Below the pieces are notes generated by a model. That model saw only the letters and a program-made list of their open reading frames with translations. It was not told the DNA's origin and made no database searches. The position numbers and the translations under genes were made by a program. A stretch of 64,000 nucleotides of DNA from Methylorubrum rhodesianum (GTDB taxonomy: Bacteria > Pseudomonadota > Alphaproteobacteria > Rhizobiales > Beijerinckiaceae): positions 1-64,000 of the forward strand of contig NZ_JACHOS010000018.1 in NCBI RefSeq assembly GCF_014199985.1, read 5' to 3'. Shown piece after piece: positions 1 to 8,579 of this stretch. Within the stretch, counting starts at the first letter, position 1. Each line of letters opens with the position of its first letter.

Positions 1-560
1 CCGGTATCCCGGGCGATGTTCAGCAGCGCCTGCTTGACGAACCACGACACCATGCCGGGATTGGCCCCGCAGCACGACACCGCCGTCGGGCCGCCGGGGG
101 CGGCGCGGCGGGCGGCGAGGATGTTCTCGCGCAGGGCGTAGTTGGTGCGGTCGGCCTGGCTCAGGTCCTTGTCGAAGTAGAAGCCGGCCCAGGGCTCGGC
201 CACCGTGTCGATGTAGAGGGCGCCGAGTTCGCGGCAGAGTTCGAGGATGTCGCGCGAGGAGGTATCGACGGAGAGGTTCACGCAGAAGCCCTGGCCACCG
301 CCCTCGGTCAGCAGCGGCGTGAGGACGTCGCGGTAGTTCTCCTTGGTCAGCGCCACCTTCTCGAAGCGCAGGCCGTGCTTGTCGGCGAGATCCTTGTGGG
401 CGTCGACGGGGTCGATGACCGTGAAGCGGCTCTTGTCGTACTCGAAATGCCGCTCGATCAGGGGCAGGGTTCCCCGCCCGATCGAACCGAAGCCGATCAT
501 CACGATCGGGCCGGTGATGCGGCCGTGGACAGGCCAATCCTTCTGCGGACCATCGGACAT
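1..560 (-). CDS. hss: Homospermidine synthase, N-terminal part (runs off the left edge)
   Basis: Makes sym-homospermidine from putrescine with NAD+, the typical end of polyamine synthesis in Rhizobiales. About 186 residues are visible and the rest lies outside the window. The start ATG is at 558-560. A dinucleotide-binding motif GFGSIGRG is at residues 23-30, followed by the family-typical stretches FTVIDPVDAHKDLA and VSCCGANPGMVSWF. It lies near the ornithine decarboxylase at 1935-3101 on the same strand, whose product putrescine is its substrate. A GNAT gene and a 0.6-kb gap separate the two, so co-transcription is uncertain. The function call is strong; completeness cannot be judged. Confidence 0.93.
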   Translation of the reverse strand, partial: MSDGPQKDWPVHGRITGPIVMIGFGSIGRGTLPLIERHFEYDKSRFTVIDPVDAHKDLADKHGLRFEKVALTKENYRDVLTPLLTEGGGQGFCVNLSVDTSSRDILELCRELGALYIDTVAEPWAGFYFDKDLSQADRTNYALRENILAARRAAPGGPTAVSCCGANPGMVSWFVKQALLNIARDT

Positions 561-1184
561 GGCGCGGACACTCCTTCTCAGGGCTTGCGCTCGGAACACG
601 AGCGGCGTGCTTTGATGCTTGGAAATGACGAGCGGATGACGGTTCGGCGCCCCGGGGTCAACCGGCACGATCACGAGAATATTGCAGAAGCGTGAAGGTC
701 GCGGTCTTCAGCTATGAGGTTAATGCAGGGCTGCGGCCGGACAGCCGCGGAAGCCAGATGCGGCGAGATAGCATATATTGCAGTGCAACAAGGGAGAGGC
801 GCTCCAAGGGCAGACAGCACGCACAAGGGATTTGAGCCATGCTGACCGTCCTCACCGCACCGTCCATCCATCCGGAAGTCGAGGCGATCGGCCGCGATCC
901 GGGCATCATCACACTCCTTTCCGCTCTCGTTCGAGCCGGCCGCACGGCCGCTGGGCAGGCCCGCGCCTTCCACGAGAGCGCCAGTCGTCTATCCTTCTCC
1001 GCGACGGCGTGGCCCGGCCACCGCTGAGGCTGGGACGCCGCGGCGACGTCTCCCGCCGCCGACGGAGCAAGGCACGACATGCAGGGCCGGGATCCGCTGC
1101 CGCCCGGAAGGGTTCGCCGGTATCCCGGTTCAGCCGCCATCCAATGACGTGAACGTGAAGCGGACGCCGTGCTCCGCCCCCGGT
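561..1184. other. Intergenic gap without a convincing gene
   Basis: About 620 bases between hss and the GNAT gene, both on the minus strand. Short open frames exist on both strands, including a 62-codon one from an ATG at 839, but none has a good ribosome binding site or a recognisable product. The stretch around 765-790 is AT-richer and could hold the hss promoter. That is only a base-composition hint. Confidence 0.5.
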
Positions 1185-1742
1185 TCAGGCGGCGTGTCGT
1201 CGCGCAGCCACCGCGGCGGCCTCGGCCGCGGCCTCCGGCAGCACCTCGAATGCCCCGGTCGCCCGCAGCACGCCTTCCGCGCCTTCCAGGGCGTCGGCGC
1301 GCAACTCCAGCCCGAGGAAGCGCTCGCGCTCGAACGGGCCGGGCATGTAGAGGGCATCCGCCTTCGCCTGCGCGAAGCCGAAGCGGGCGTAGTAGGGCGC
1401 ATCGCCCACCAGCAGCACGGCGCCGTGGCCGAGATCCGCTGCCCGGGCCAAGGCCGCGCGCATCAGCGTTCCGCCAAGGCCGACGCCCTGAAGCGCCGGA
1501 TCGACCGCGAGCGGACCGAGCAGCAGGGCCGCGCGACCGCAGCCGGTCTCGACATCCCACAGCCGCACGGTGCCGACGAGCACGTCGTCCCGCACGGCCG
1601 AGAGGGCCAGCCCACGCGACGGCAGGCGTCCCTCGCGCAGGCGCTGCGAGGTCTTCAGGAAGCGGCTCGGACCGAAGCAGGCGTCGAGCAGGTGCTCGCG
1701 GGCCGCGGCGTCGGCAGCGATCTCATCGCGGATCTGGATCAT
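1185..1742 (-). CDS. GNAT family N-acetyltransferase
   Basis: Predicted acetyl-CoA dependent N-acyltransferase of 185 residues; substrate unknown. The acetyl-CoA binding motif A is visible at about residues 75-93 (LGPLAVDPALQGVGLG), followed by YYARFGF at 117-123, as in the YhbS-like branch. I chose the ATG at 1740-1742 because a GGAG sits about ten bases upstream and the protein then begins MIQIRDE, a normal GNAT N-terminus. An in-frame extension to 1841 is less likely. It lies between two polyamine genes, so a polyamine or amino-acid substrate is conceivable but unproven. The C-terminal 15 residues are alanine-rich. Confidence 0.85.
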   Translation of the reverse strand: MIQIRDEIAADAAAREHLLDACFGPSRFLKTSQRLREGRLPSRGLALSAVRDDVLVGTVRLWDVETGCGRAALLLGPLAVDPALQGVGLGGTLMRAALARAADLGHGAVLLVGDAPYYARFGFAQAKADALYMPGPFERERFLGLELRADALEGAEGVLRATGAFEVLPEAAAEAAAVAARRHAA

Positions 1743-1934
1743 GGCCGTACCCTCCCCAAGGTCGCTGACAAGCGGGAAGAAACAGCCCTCGCACCTGCCG
1801 CGAGGGCAGGCCGTCCGGGACACGTCGAGAGCGCGTCCCATGGGACGCGCGGCTGTTCTGGCGGGAAAGGCGTGAACGAAGCCTGACCGGGCCGGGCGCC
1901 CCGCGCGATGTTGGGGCGCCCGGCGCGCGGCCGG

Positions 1935-3101
1935 TCAGATCACGATCTGCTCGAGCGGCGGGAAGCCGTTGAAGGCCACCGCAGCGTAGGTCGTAGTGTA
2001 GGCGCCCGCGCCCTCGATCCACACCTTGTCACCGATCGAGAGGGAGACCGGCAGCGGGTAGTGGTTCTTCTCGTAGAGCACGTCGACCGAGTCGCAGGTG
2101 GGGCCGGCGACGACGCAAGGGCTCATACGGTCCTCGTCGTGGTCGGTGCGGATCGCGTAGCGGATCGACTCGTCCATGGTCTCGGCGAGGCCGCCGAACT
2201 TGCCGATGTCGAGATAGACCCAGCGCACCTCGTCCTCGGCCTCCGACTTCTTGGAGACGAGCACGACCTCGGCCTCGATCATGCCGGCATTGCCGACCAT
2301 GCCGCGGCCCGGCTCGATGATCGTCTCCGGGATCCGGTTGCCGAAATGCTTGGTCAGCGCGCGGAAGATCGCATCGCCGTAGCTCTCCACGCCCGGCACC
2401 TGCTTGAGGTACTTGGTCGGGAAGCCGCCGCCGAGGTTGACCATCGACAGGCCGATGCCGCGAAGCGCGCATTCCCGGAAGATCTCGGAGGCCGAGGCGA
2501 GCGCCCCGTCCCAGGCTTCCGTGTTGGCCTGCTGCGAGCCGACGTGGAAGGAGACGCCGTAGGCGTGCAGGCCGTGCCGGTGGGCGTGCTCCAGCACGTT
2601 CACCGCCATCTCCGGCTCGCAGCCGAACTTGCGCGAGAGCGGCCAGTCGGCGCCGGCACCGTCGCAGAGGATGCGACAGAAGACCTGCACGTCACCGGTC
2701 TCGACGCCCGCCTCGCCGGCGGCGCGGAAAATCTTCTCGACCTCGGCCTGACAATCGACGGCGAAGAGGCGGATGCCGAGCTTGAGTGCGCGGACGACGT
2801 CGCGCTCCTTCTTGATGGTGTTGCCGAAGGAGACGCGCTCCGCCGTGGCGCCGGCGGCGAGCGCCATCTCGATCTCGGCGACGGATGCGGTGTCGAAGCA
2901 GGAGCCCATCTCGGCGAGCAGGCGCAGCACTTCCGCCGCCGGGTTCGCCTTCACGGCGTAGAACACGCGGGTATCGGGGAGCGCACGGGCGAACGCCGTG
3001 TAGTTGTCGCGCACGACATCAAGGTCGAGAACCATCACCGGACCTTCGTCCCGGCCGAGGTCACGGCGCGCGCGCAGGTAATCGCGGATGCGATCGGTCA
3101 T
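1935..3101 (-). CDS. Ornithine (or lysine/ornithine) decarboxylase, fold-type III PLP enzyme
   Basis: Decarboxylates ornithine to putrescine, which homospermidine synthase then uses. It is 388 residues, normal for the alanine-racemase-fold bacterial/eukaryotic-type enzymes. Visible landmarks: PLP lysine K51 in FYAVKANP, H186 in SFHVGSQ, the glycine loop GGGFP at 224-228, EPGR at 263-266, and the cross-subunit catalytic Cys-Asp (C336, D337) in GPTCDSVD. Specificity for ornithine over lysine cannot be settled from sequence alone. The ATG at 3099-3101 is preceded by GGTGGGGAC. The mRNA would carry a long structured leader (see 3207-3290), suggesting post-transcriptional control. Confidence 0.92.
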   Translation of the reverse strand: MTDRIRDYLRARRDLGRDEGPVMVLDLDVVRDNYTAFARALPDTRVFYAVKANPAAEVLRLLAEMGSCFDTASVAEIEMALAAGATAERVSFGNTIKKERDVVRALKLGIRLFAVDCQAEVEKIFRAAGEAGVETGDVQVFCRILCDGAGADWPLSRKFGCEPEMAVNVLEHAHRHGLHAYGVSFHVGSQQANTEAWDGALASASEIFRECALRGIGLSMVNLGGGFPTKYLKQVPGVESYGDAIFRALTKHFGNRIPETIIEPGRGMVGNAGMIEAEVVLVSKKSEAEDEVRWVYLDIGKFGGLAETMDESIRYAIRTDHDEDRMSPCVVAGPTCDSVDVLYEKNHYPLPVSLSIGDKVWIEGAGAYTTTYAAVAFNGFPPLEQIVI

Positions 3102-3773
3102 AGGTCGTCCCCACCACAGGTTCGAGGCGCCATCGTCGGGCGCGAGATCGAATCGAGACGACCCGGATACGGGCCGTCGGCGTCAGGGGGCGATGCATCG
3201 CTTCCGCTTCGCGCTTTGGAGACGCGAACCGGTCAGCGGGCGCAGAGCACCCGGAAGCTGCCGTGGATTGGATGGGGGAACCCCAACCGCACGCCGGGCA
3301 AGGATAAACAAGCCTCTTCGGTGTCGGCCTTTGGAGGAGCCGACGAGACCAAAAAAGCCCGTTCGTCGTTGCTTTAAGCTGCGTCCCCCGTGGAGAGCGG
3401 GGTTCGCCGGTTTCGCCTCCGGCTGCCGGTTGTTGTTAGGGTCTGGTGTCGCCACCCGGATGCCGGCCGTAGGGATCCACCCTTTACGACCATCGATCCT
3501 TTAAGACCCCTGGCGGCTGTCCGGCAGTTGACCGGATGCCCACCAACCGGCACGCGGCCACAGGCACGTGCGAAATTGGGCAGGGGCGATATACGGCCGG
3601 GTGTCCCCGATCACAAGGGAAAAAGCCGATCCCCGCTGCGGATTTCGGGGATTGGCGGATGAAGAGCGGGATTGTGGCGCGGAAGACGCAGTACGCCCTC
3701 GCGCCGGACCGCACGACCCCTTCCCAAGCCTAGCTGAAGCAGCCATTGAGCCGGGGCATTTCGGGATGGGGAC
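3102..3773. other. Divergent intergenic region between the decarboxylase and opgD
   Basis: About 670 bases without a supported gene. The decarboxylase-proximal 200 bases contain several stems in the minus-strand RNA. A 90-codon minus-strand frame (3183-3455) runs through it and is arginine-rich. Regulatory upstream peptides exist in some decarboxylase leaders, but this frame overlaps the stems and has no clear ribosome binding site, so I do not call it a gene. The opgD-proximal half shows nothing distinctive. Confidence 0.5.
3207..3290 (-). promoter_or_regulatory. Structured 5' leader of the decarboxylase mRNA (candidate speF-type element)
   Basis: Read on the minus strand there are three successive stems: GGTTGGGG/CCCCATCC at 3288-3270 (one mismatch), CGGGTGC/GCGCCCG at 3253-3237, and TTCGCG/CGCGAA at 3228-3208. 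They lie 105-190 bases before the start codon. A conserved RNA called the speF motif is known upstream of alphaproteobacterial ornithine decarboxylase genes. Position and structure fit, but I could not align it to the family model. Confidence 0.35.
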
Positions 3774-5399
3774 ATGATCCGCGCAAAAGGCCATCACTCC
3801 GGTATCGACCCCAACGACGCGACGGCACCGATGGGCGCGCCCTCGCGCCGGGACATGATGTCGGGACTGGCCGCCGCCGGTCTCGCCGCGTCCCTGCCGG
3901 CCGCAGCTCTCGCGCAGGACGAACTCAGGAGTTTTCCCTTCGACGCCGCCGCGGTCGAGCGCCGGGCCCAGGCACTCGCCGCGCAGCCGTTCGATGGCAG
4001 CTTTCCACCCCTGCCGGCGCCGCTCGCCGGTCTCGACTACGATGCCTATCGCGACATCCGCTTCCGGAAGGACCATGCCTTCCTCGGCGAGTCCGGCGGC
4101 CCTTTCCGTCTGCAACTGTTCCACCGCGGCTTCCTGTACCCGCGGCCCGTCGCGGTGAATCTCGTGCGCGACGGGATCAGCACGCCGGTCAAGTACGATC
4201 CGGCCCTGTTCGATTTCGGCCGCACGCGGGTCGAGGGGCCGCTGCCGAGCGACTTGAACTTTGCCGGCATCCGGATCCACGCGCCGCTCAATCGGCCCGA
4301 CCGTCTCGACGAGCTGATCGTCTTCGTCGGTGCCAGCTACTTCCGCTTTCTCGGGCAGGATCAGCTCTACGGCCTCTCCGCCCGCGGTCTGGCGATCGGT
4401 ACGGAGGGCGACAAGGAGGAGTTTCCGTTCTTCCGCGCCTTCTTCGTCGAAGTCCCGCCCGCGGATGCGAAGGCGCTGACGATCCACGCTCTCCTCGACA
4501 GCCCCTCGATCGCCGGCGCCTATCGCTTCACGGTCGAGCCGGGTCGAAACACGACGGTCCGGGTGAGCGCCACGCTCTATCCGCGACAGGAGCTGTCCTC
4601 GGTCGGCATCGCGCCGCTGACCTCGATGTTCTTCATCGGCGAGACCGACCGCGGCCACAGCGACGATTACCGACCGGAGCTGCACGATTCGGACGGGCTC
4701 CAGATCGCCACCGGTTCCGGCGAGTGGCTGTGGCGGCCTCTCGACAATCCTCAGGGCCGGCGGATCTCGACCTTTCTCGACCGCGACCCGAAGGGCTTCG
4801 GGCTGATGCAGCGCGACCGCGCCTTTGCCAGCTACCAGGATCTGGAAGCCGGCTACGAGCGGCGTCCCGGCTACTTCGTCGAGCCGGACGGAGCCTGGGG
4901 CGAGGGCAGTGTCGTGCTGATGGAGCTGCCGACCGACAACGAGACCGCCGACAACATCGTCGCCTTCTGGCGACCGAGGCAGCCCTATCCCGCGGGCAAG
5001 CCGGTGCGGCTCGCCTACACCATCAGTGCGCATACCGGCGAGGATCTCCACCCGAACGGCACGGTGATGAACACCTTCATCGCCGAGCCGGCCGCGAGCG
5101 GCGCCGCGCGACGGGCTGCGGATGCCCATGCCCTGCGCAGCCGGCGCTTCCTGATCGACTTCGGAGGCGGGGAGCTGGGCAAAAGTCTCGGCGACGCCGC
5201 GCCGCCCGAAATCGTCGCCAGCGCGAGTGCGGGCCGCATCACCGCGACCTCGATCGTGCCCAATCCCCATATCGGCGGCTATCGCGTTGCCCTCGACGTG
5301 CGACTCGAAGGAGCGGGAACCGCCGATTTGCGGGCCTATCTGAAGAGGGGTGATCAGGCGCTGACCGAGACCTGGTCCTATCCTTGGAGCGTGGCGTGA
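3774..5399 (+). CDS. opgD: Periplasmic glucan biosynthesis protein, MdoG/OpgD family
   Basis: Periplasmic protein that shapes osmoregulated periplasmic glucans. It is 541 residues, about the family length. The N-terminus has a twin-arginine signal (SRRDMM at 24-29, hydrophobic stretch, AALAQ near residue 48), as in OpgD, which is exported folded by Tat. Typical OpgG/D segments follow, such as YDAYRDIRF, FHRGFLYP and the FIGETD region. The start ATG 3774 has GGGGA just upstream; an internal ATG at 3831 would also keep the Tat signal. The glucan synthase gene opgH, often adjacent, is absent nearby. The stop overlaps the next gene's GTG start, so the two are translationally coupled. Confidence 0.9.
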   Translation: MIRAKGHHSGIDPNDATAPMGAPSRRDMMSGLAAAGLAASLPAAALAQDELRSFPFDAAAVERRAQALAAQPFDGSFPPLPAPLAGLDYDAYRDIRFRKDHAFLGESGGPFRLQLFHRGFLYPRPVAVNLVRDGISTPVKYDPALFDFGRTRVEGPLPSDLNFAGIRIHAPLNRPDRLDELIVFVGASYFRFLGQDQLYGLSARGLAIGTEGDKEEFPFFRAFFVEVPPADAKALTIHALLDSPSIAGAYRFTVEPGRNTTVRVSATLYPRQELSSVGIAPLTSMFFIGETDRGHSDDYRPELHDSDGLQIATGSGEWLWRPLDNPQGRRISTFLDRDPKGFGLMQRDRAFASYQDLEAGYERRPGYFVEPDGAWGEGSVVLMELPTDNETADNIVAFWRPRQPYPAGKPVRLAYTISAHTGEDLHPNGTVMNTFIAEPAASGAARRAADAHALRSRRFLIDFGGGELGKSLGDAAPPEIVASASAGRITATSIVPNPHIGGYRVALDVRLEGAGTADLRAYLKRGDQALTETWSYPWSVA

Positions 5400-5908
5400 G
5401 CACCCGCAGCGAGCGCAGCGCCGCGCGGCAGCCGGTGGAGATCCGGCCTGCCTGCCTGGCCGACCTCGACGCGCTGCTCGCCCTCGAACACGCCGCCTTC
5501 ACCACCGATCGGGCCGAGCGGAGGGCGATCCGCCACGCGATCCGCTCGGCCAGCATGACACTCCTCGTCGCGGTCGTGCGGGAGCCGGCGGAGGGCGGCG
5601 AGGCCGAGATCCTCGTCGGCGCCGCCACCATCGAGCGGCGGCGCACGAGTCGCGTCGCCCGGCTCTCCTCCCTCGCCGTCGCCCCCGCCCGCACCGGCCT
5701 CGGCCTCGGCCGCCGGCTGCTGGAGGCGGCGGAACGCGATGCCCGTGCCCATGGCTGTCAGCGGCTGCGCCTCGAAGTGCGCGCCGACAACGGCGGCGGC
5801 ATCCGGCTCTACGAGCGGGGCGGCTATGCACGCACCGGGACGAAGCCGGACTATTACGAGGACGGCATGGAGGCGTGGTGCTACGAGATGGCGCTGTCCG
5901 AGGGTTAG
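5396..5908 (+). CDS. GNAT family N-acetyltransferase (RimI-like)
   Basis: Acetyl-CoA dependent acetyltransferase of 170 residues; target unknown. Motif A is at about residues 91-109 (SSLAVAPARTGLGLG), followed by the ADNGGGIRLYERGGY segment typical of RimI-like enzymes. The GTG start at 5396 overlaps the opgD stop in a GTGA arrangement and is preceded by GGAG six bases upstream, so I prefer it over the in-frame TTG at 5384. Close coupling to opgD suggests co-expression; a functional link to glucan synthesis is not established. Confidence 0.85.
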   Translation: MSTRSERSAARQPVEIRPACLADLDALLALEHAAFTTDRAERRAIRHAIRSASMTLLVAVVREPAEGGEAEILVGAATIERRRTSRVARLSSLAVAPARTGLGLGRRLLEAAERDARAHGCQRLRLEVRADNGGGIRLYERGGYARTGTKPDYYEDGMEAWCYEMALSEG

Positions 5909-6054
5909 GGCCCGGGCCGCGTGCGTCGCAGCGCAGGTGCGCCAGCGCACTGGCGAACCGGCGGGCCGGATACAAGGTTCAGCCCATCCGAAGGCCGCTC
6001 TCGCGCCGGCGATGCCGCGCTTCCCAGGGCTGCTCCCTCCAGACAGAGTCTCGA

Positions 6055-7143
6055 ATGCCCTCACTGTTCGACCCGATCACGCTCGGCGCGTTGAAGCTGC
6101 CGAACCGCATCCTCATGGCCCCGCTGACCCGTGCCCGCGGCACGCGAACCCATGTCCCGACGCCGGTGATGGCCGAGTATTATGCCCAGCGCGCCACGGC
6201 CGGCCTCATCATCTCCGAGGCCACCGGGATCAGCCAGGAGGGCCTCGGTTGGCCCTACGCGCCGGGAATCTGGTCCGACGAGCAGACCGAGGCGTGGAAG
6301 CCGGTGGTGAAGGCCGTCCACGACGCGGGCGGGCGCATCGTCTGCCAGCTCTGGCACATGGGCTACCTCGTCCATTCCGACTTCCTCGGCGGCGAGCCGC
6401 CGGTCGCGCCCTCGGTCGCCACGGCCCCGGACCAGGCGCACACCTACGACGGCAAGAAGCCCTACAGCCAGGCCCGCGCGCTGCGTGAGGACGAGATCCC
6501 CCGCCTCATCGCCGATTACGAGCGGGCCGCGCGGAACGCCGTCGCGGCGGGCTTCGACGGTGTGCAGATCCACGCTGCGAACGGCTACCTGCTCGACGAA
6601 TTCATCCGCGACGGCAGCAACAAGCGCAGCGACCGCTACGGCGGCTCGCCCGAGAACCGGGTGCGGCTGGTGACCAAGGTCGCGCAGGCGGTGGCCGGCG
6701 TCGTCGGTGCGGACCGCACCGGCATCCGCTTCTCGCCCAACGGCCCAATCCAGGGCGTGGACGATTCGAACCCGCACGAGGTCTTCGGGCTGGCCGCCGA
6801 GATGATGGAGCGCGTCGGCCTCGCCTTCATCGAGATGCGCGAGCCGGGCCCGGACGGCACCTTCGGCAAGGCGACCGTGCCGCCGGTGGCGCCCGTGATC
6901 AAGGAGCGCTTCGGCGGTCCGGTGATCCTCAACTGCGACTACGACGCCGAGCGCGCCAAGCGGGCCGTGGCCTCGGGCGAGGCGGACGCCATCGCCTTCG
7001 GCCGGCCCTATATCGCCAATCCCGACTTGGTCGAGCGCATCGCCCGGGGCCTGCCCTTCGCCAAGGACGACATGAAGACTTGGTACAGCCAGGGGCCCGA
7101 AGGCTACGTCGATTACCCGACGCTGTCCCAAAAGGCGGCGTGA
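6055..7143 (+). CDS. Alkene reductase, old yellow enzyme family (NemA-like)
   Basis: FMN-dependent NAD(P)H ene-reductase that reduces activated C=C bonds and possibly nitro compounds. It is 362 residues, a full-length TIM barrel. Diagnostic residues are visible: T25 in the PLTR motif, substrate-binding H173 and N176 in HAANGY, the DRYGGS flavin loop near 193-198, and IAFGRPYIANPDL near the C-terminus. The ATG at 6055 starts MPSLFDPITLG, the classic OYE N-terminus; an upstream open frame is not part of the protein. It is separated by 146 bases from the GNAT gene and may have its own promoter. Confidence 0.93.
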   Translation: MPSLFDPITLGALKLPNRILMAPLTRARGTRTHVPTPVMAEYYAQRATAGLIISEATGISQEGLGWPYAPGIWSDEQTEAWKPVVKAVHDAGGRIVCQLWHMGYLVHSDFLGGEPPVAPSVATAPDQAHTYDGKKPYSQARALREDEIPRLIADYERAARNAVAAGFDGVQIHAANGYLLDEFIRDGSNKRSDRYGGSPENRVRLVTKVAQAVAGVVGADRTGIRFSPNGPIQGVDDSNPHEVFGLAAEMMERVGLAFIEMREPGPDGTFGKATVPPVAPVIKERFGGPVILNCDYDAERAKRAVASGEADAIAFGRPYIANPDLVERIARGLPFAKDDMKTWYSQGPEGYVDYPTLSQKAA

Positions 7144-7256
7144 GGCGCGGGGCCGGTCCTCGGGCCGGCTCGGCATCGATCGAAATCGAGGAGGCGGTCT
7201 CGCGGGAGCGGGGCCGCCTTCGTCCGTCCGGAGGCCGGTCCCGTGAGGGTCATCCC

Positions 7257-7988
7257 GTGAGCGTCACGATATCGGCGGCAGCCACCGCCCCCTACCGCCT
7301 CGTCGCCTTCGACTTCGACGGGACGCTCGCCGACACCTTCCCTTGGTTCTGCGCCAACCTCAACGACGTGGCCGCACGCTACCGCTTCCGCCGGGTCGAG
7401 GCGGGCGAGACCGAGCGGCTGCGGGGCCTGAGCGCGCGGGCGATCCTGAAGGATCTCGGCATCCCGGCCTGGAAGGTTCCCCTGATCGCCCGTCACATGC
7501 GCGCGCTCGCAGCCCGCGAGGCTTCGCGGGTGCGGCTGTTTCCCGGCGTGCCGGAGATGCTGGCCGACCTCGCCGCCGCGGAATTTTCGCTGGCCGTCGT
7601 CAGCTCGAACAGCGAGGCGAATGTCCGCCGGGCGCTCGGCGCATCGGCCGGGCTGATCCGCCGCTACGATTGCGGGGCGGCGCTGTTCGGAAAGGCGCGG
7701 CATCTGCGCGCGGTCGCGCGGGCCGAGGGCGTCGACCCGGCGGCGATGCTGGCGGTCGGTGACGAGATTCGGGACGCCGAGGCGGCGGTGCGGGCCGGTT
7801 GCGCCTTCGCCGCGGTGGCCTGGGGCTACAACAGCCCCGAGGCCCTGGCCGGCATGAGGCCGGCCTATCTGTTCACCGAACCGGGCGCGATCGCCCGCGC
7901 CCTCGCGGACCCGATCGGACGCTCTTACTGCCCCGCGCGTGCGCCGGGGACCACCGAGGCGCCGGCACCGCTGCCGAACGGCTCGTAG
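7257..7988 (+). CDS. HAD-superfamily hydrolase (phosphoglycolate phosphatase-like)
   Basis: Predicted phosphatase of 243 residues. HAD motif I FDFDGTLAD starts at residue 18, with nucleophile D19 and acid/base D21. Motif II is VVSSNS, motif III the lysine in FGKARHL, and motif IV VGDEIRDAEAA. The helical cap lies between motifs I and II. The GTG start at 7257 is preceded by GAGG about nine bases upstream. Its last 64 bases overlap the 3' end of bamE on the other strand. Substrate is unknown; a Gph-like role is a family guess. Confidence 0.85.
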   Translation: MSVTISAAATAPYRLVAFDFDGTLADTFPWFCANLNDVAARYRFRRVEAGETERLRGLSARAILKDLGIPAWKVPLIARHMRALAAREASRVRLFPGVPEMLADLAAAEFSLAVVSSNSEANVRRALGASAGLIRRYDCGAALFGKARHLRAVARAEGVDPAAMLAVGDEIRDAEAAVRAGCAFAAVAWGYNSPEALAGMRPAYLFTEPGAIARALADPIGRSYCPARAPGTTEAPAPLPNGS

Positions 7989-8422
7989 CGGGTCAGGCCG
8001 CGGAAGAGCTGGCTGATGAAGGCACGGTCGGCGCCGCTGGCCGGGGTCTTGCGCTCGATGAAGTCGAACACGCGCCCATCCTGCAGGCCGTAGAGCGCCA
8101 CGCGCTCCACCTTCATGCCCTGGTTGAAATAGATCGCCGTGACCTTCTGGTCCTCGACCTGCTCGCCGAGGAACATCACCGTGCGGCGGGTGTTCTGGCT
8201 GATGTAGTACCAGGACTTGTTGCCGACCGTGGAGACGGTGGACGGCGTGCCGAGGATCTGCAGCACCTGCTCGGCGCCCATGCCCGGCTTCACCGTGGCC
8301 AAGGCGGCCTGATCGATCTGATAGCCGTGGCGGATCTCCTCGCCGATGCAGCCTGATACGCCGATCGCGACGGAGCCGAGAACGGCCGCGCGGGCAAGCG
8401 ACGAGACGAGACGGCGCGACAT
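7925..8422 (-). CDS. bamE: Outer membrane lipoprotein, BamE/SmpA-OmlA family
   Basis: Small lipoprotein subunit of the BAM outer-membrane assembly machine; its partner BamA is encoded at 43.6-46.2 kb. It is 165 residues. The N-terminus is a lipoprotein signal with lipobox GVSGC, lipidated Cys at 25. The core has the SmpA/OmlA signature (LATVKPGMGAEQVLQILGTPS followed by WYYISQ). I chose the ATG at 8420-8422, preceded by GGGGGG; a longer in-frame extension would bury the signal peptide. The C-terminus overlaps the convergent HAD gene by 64 bases. Confidence 0.88.
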   Translation of the reverse strand: MSRRLVSSLARAAVLGSVAIGVSGCIGEEIRHGYQIDQAALATVKPGMGAEQVLQILGTPSTVSTVGNKSWYYISQNTRRTVMFLGEQVEDQKVTAIYFNQGMKVERVALYGLQDGRVFDFIERKTPASGADRAFISQLFRGLTRYEPFGSGAGASVVPGARAGQ

Positions 8423-8579
8423 CGGCCCCCCTGATTTCCTGCCAATAGGGCCTGCATCCGCGGCGCGTTTGAACTCGCGCGTCTTCGGACTTGCACCCTG
8501 GTCCGCGGTTGCCGTACCGCGGGGATATGGCTTTGACAAGGCAAGCTCGGCCACAGCGCCGGCCGATCCGGTGGACCGC

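Noticed and set aside
839-1027. 62-codon open frame upstream of hss
   Set aside because: No good ribosome binding site, no recognisable product; kept only as part of the gap description.
3183-3455. 90-codon minus-strand frame in the decarboxylase leader
   Set aside because: Overlaps the RNA stems and has no clear ribosome site. A regulatory leader peptide is possible but not supported.
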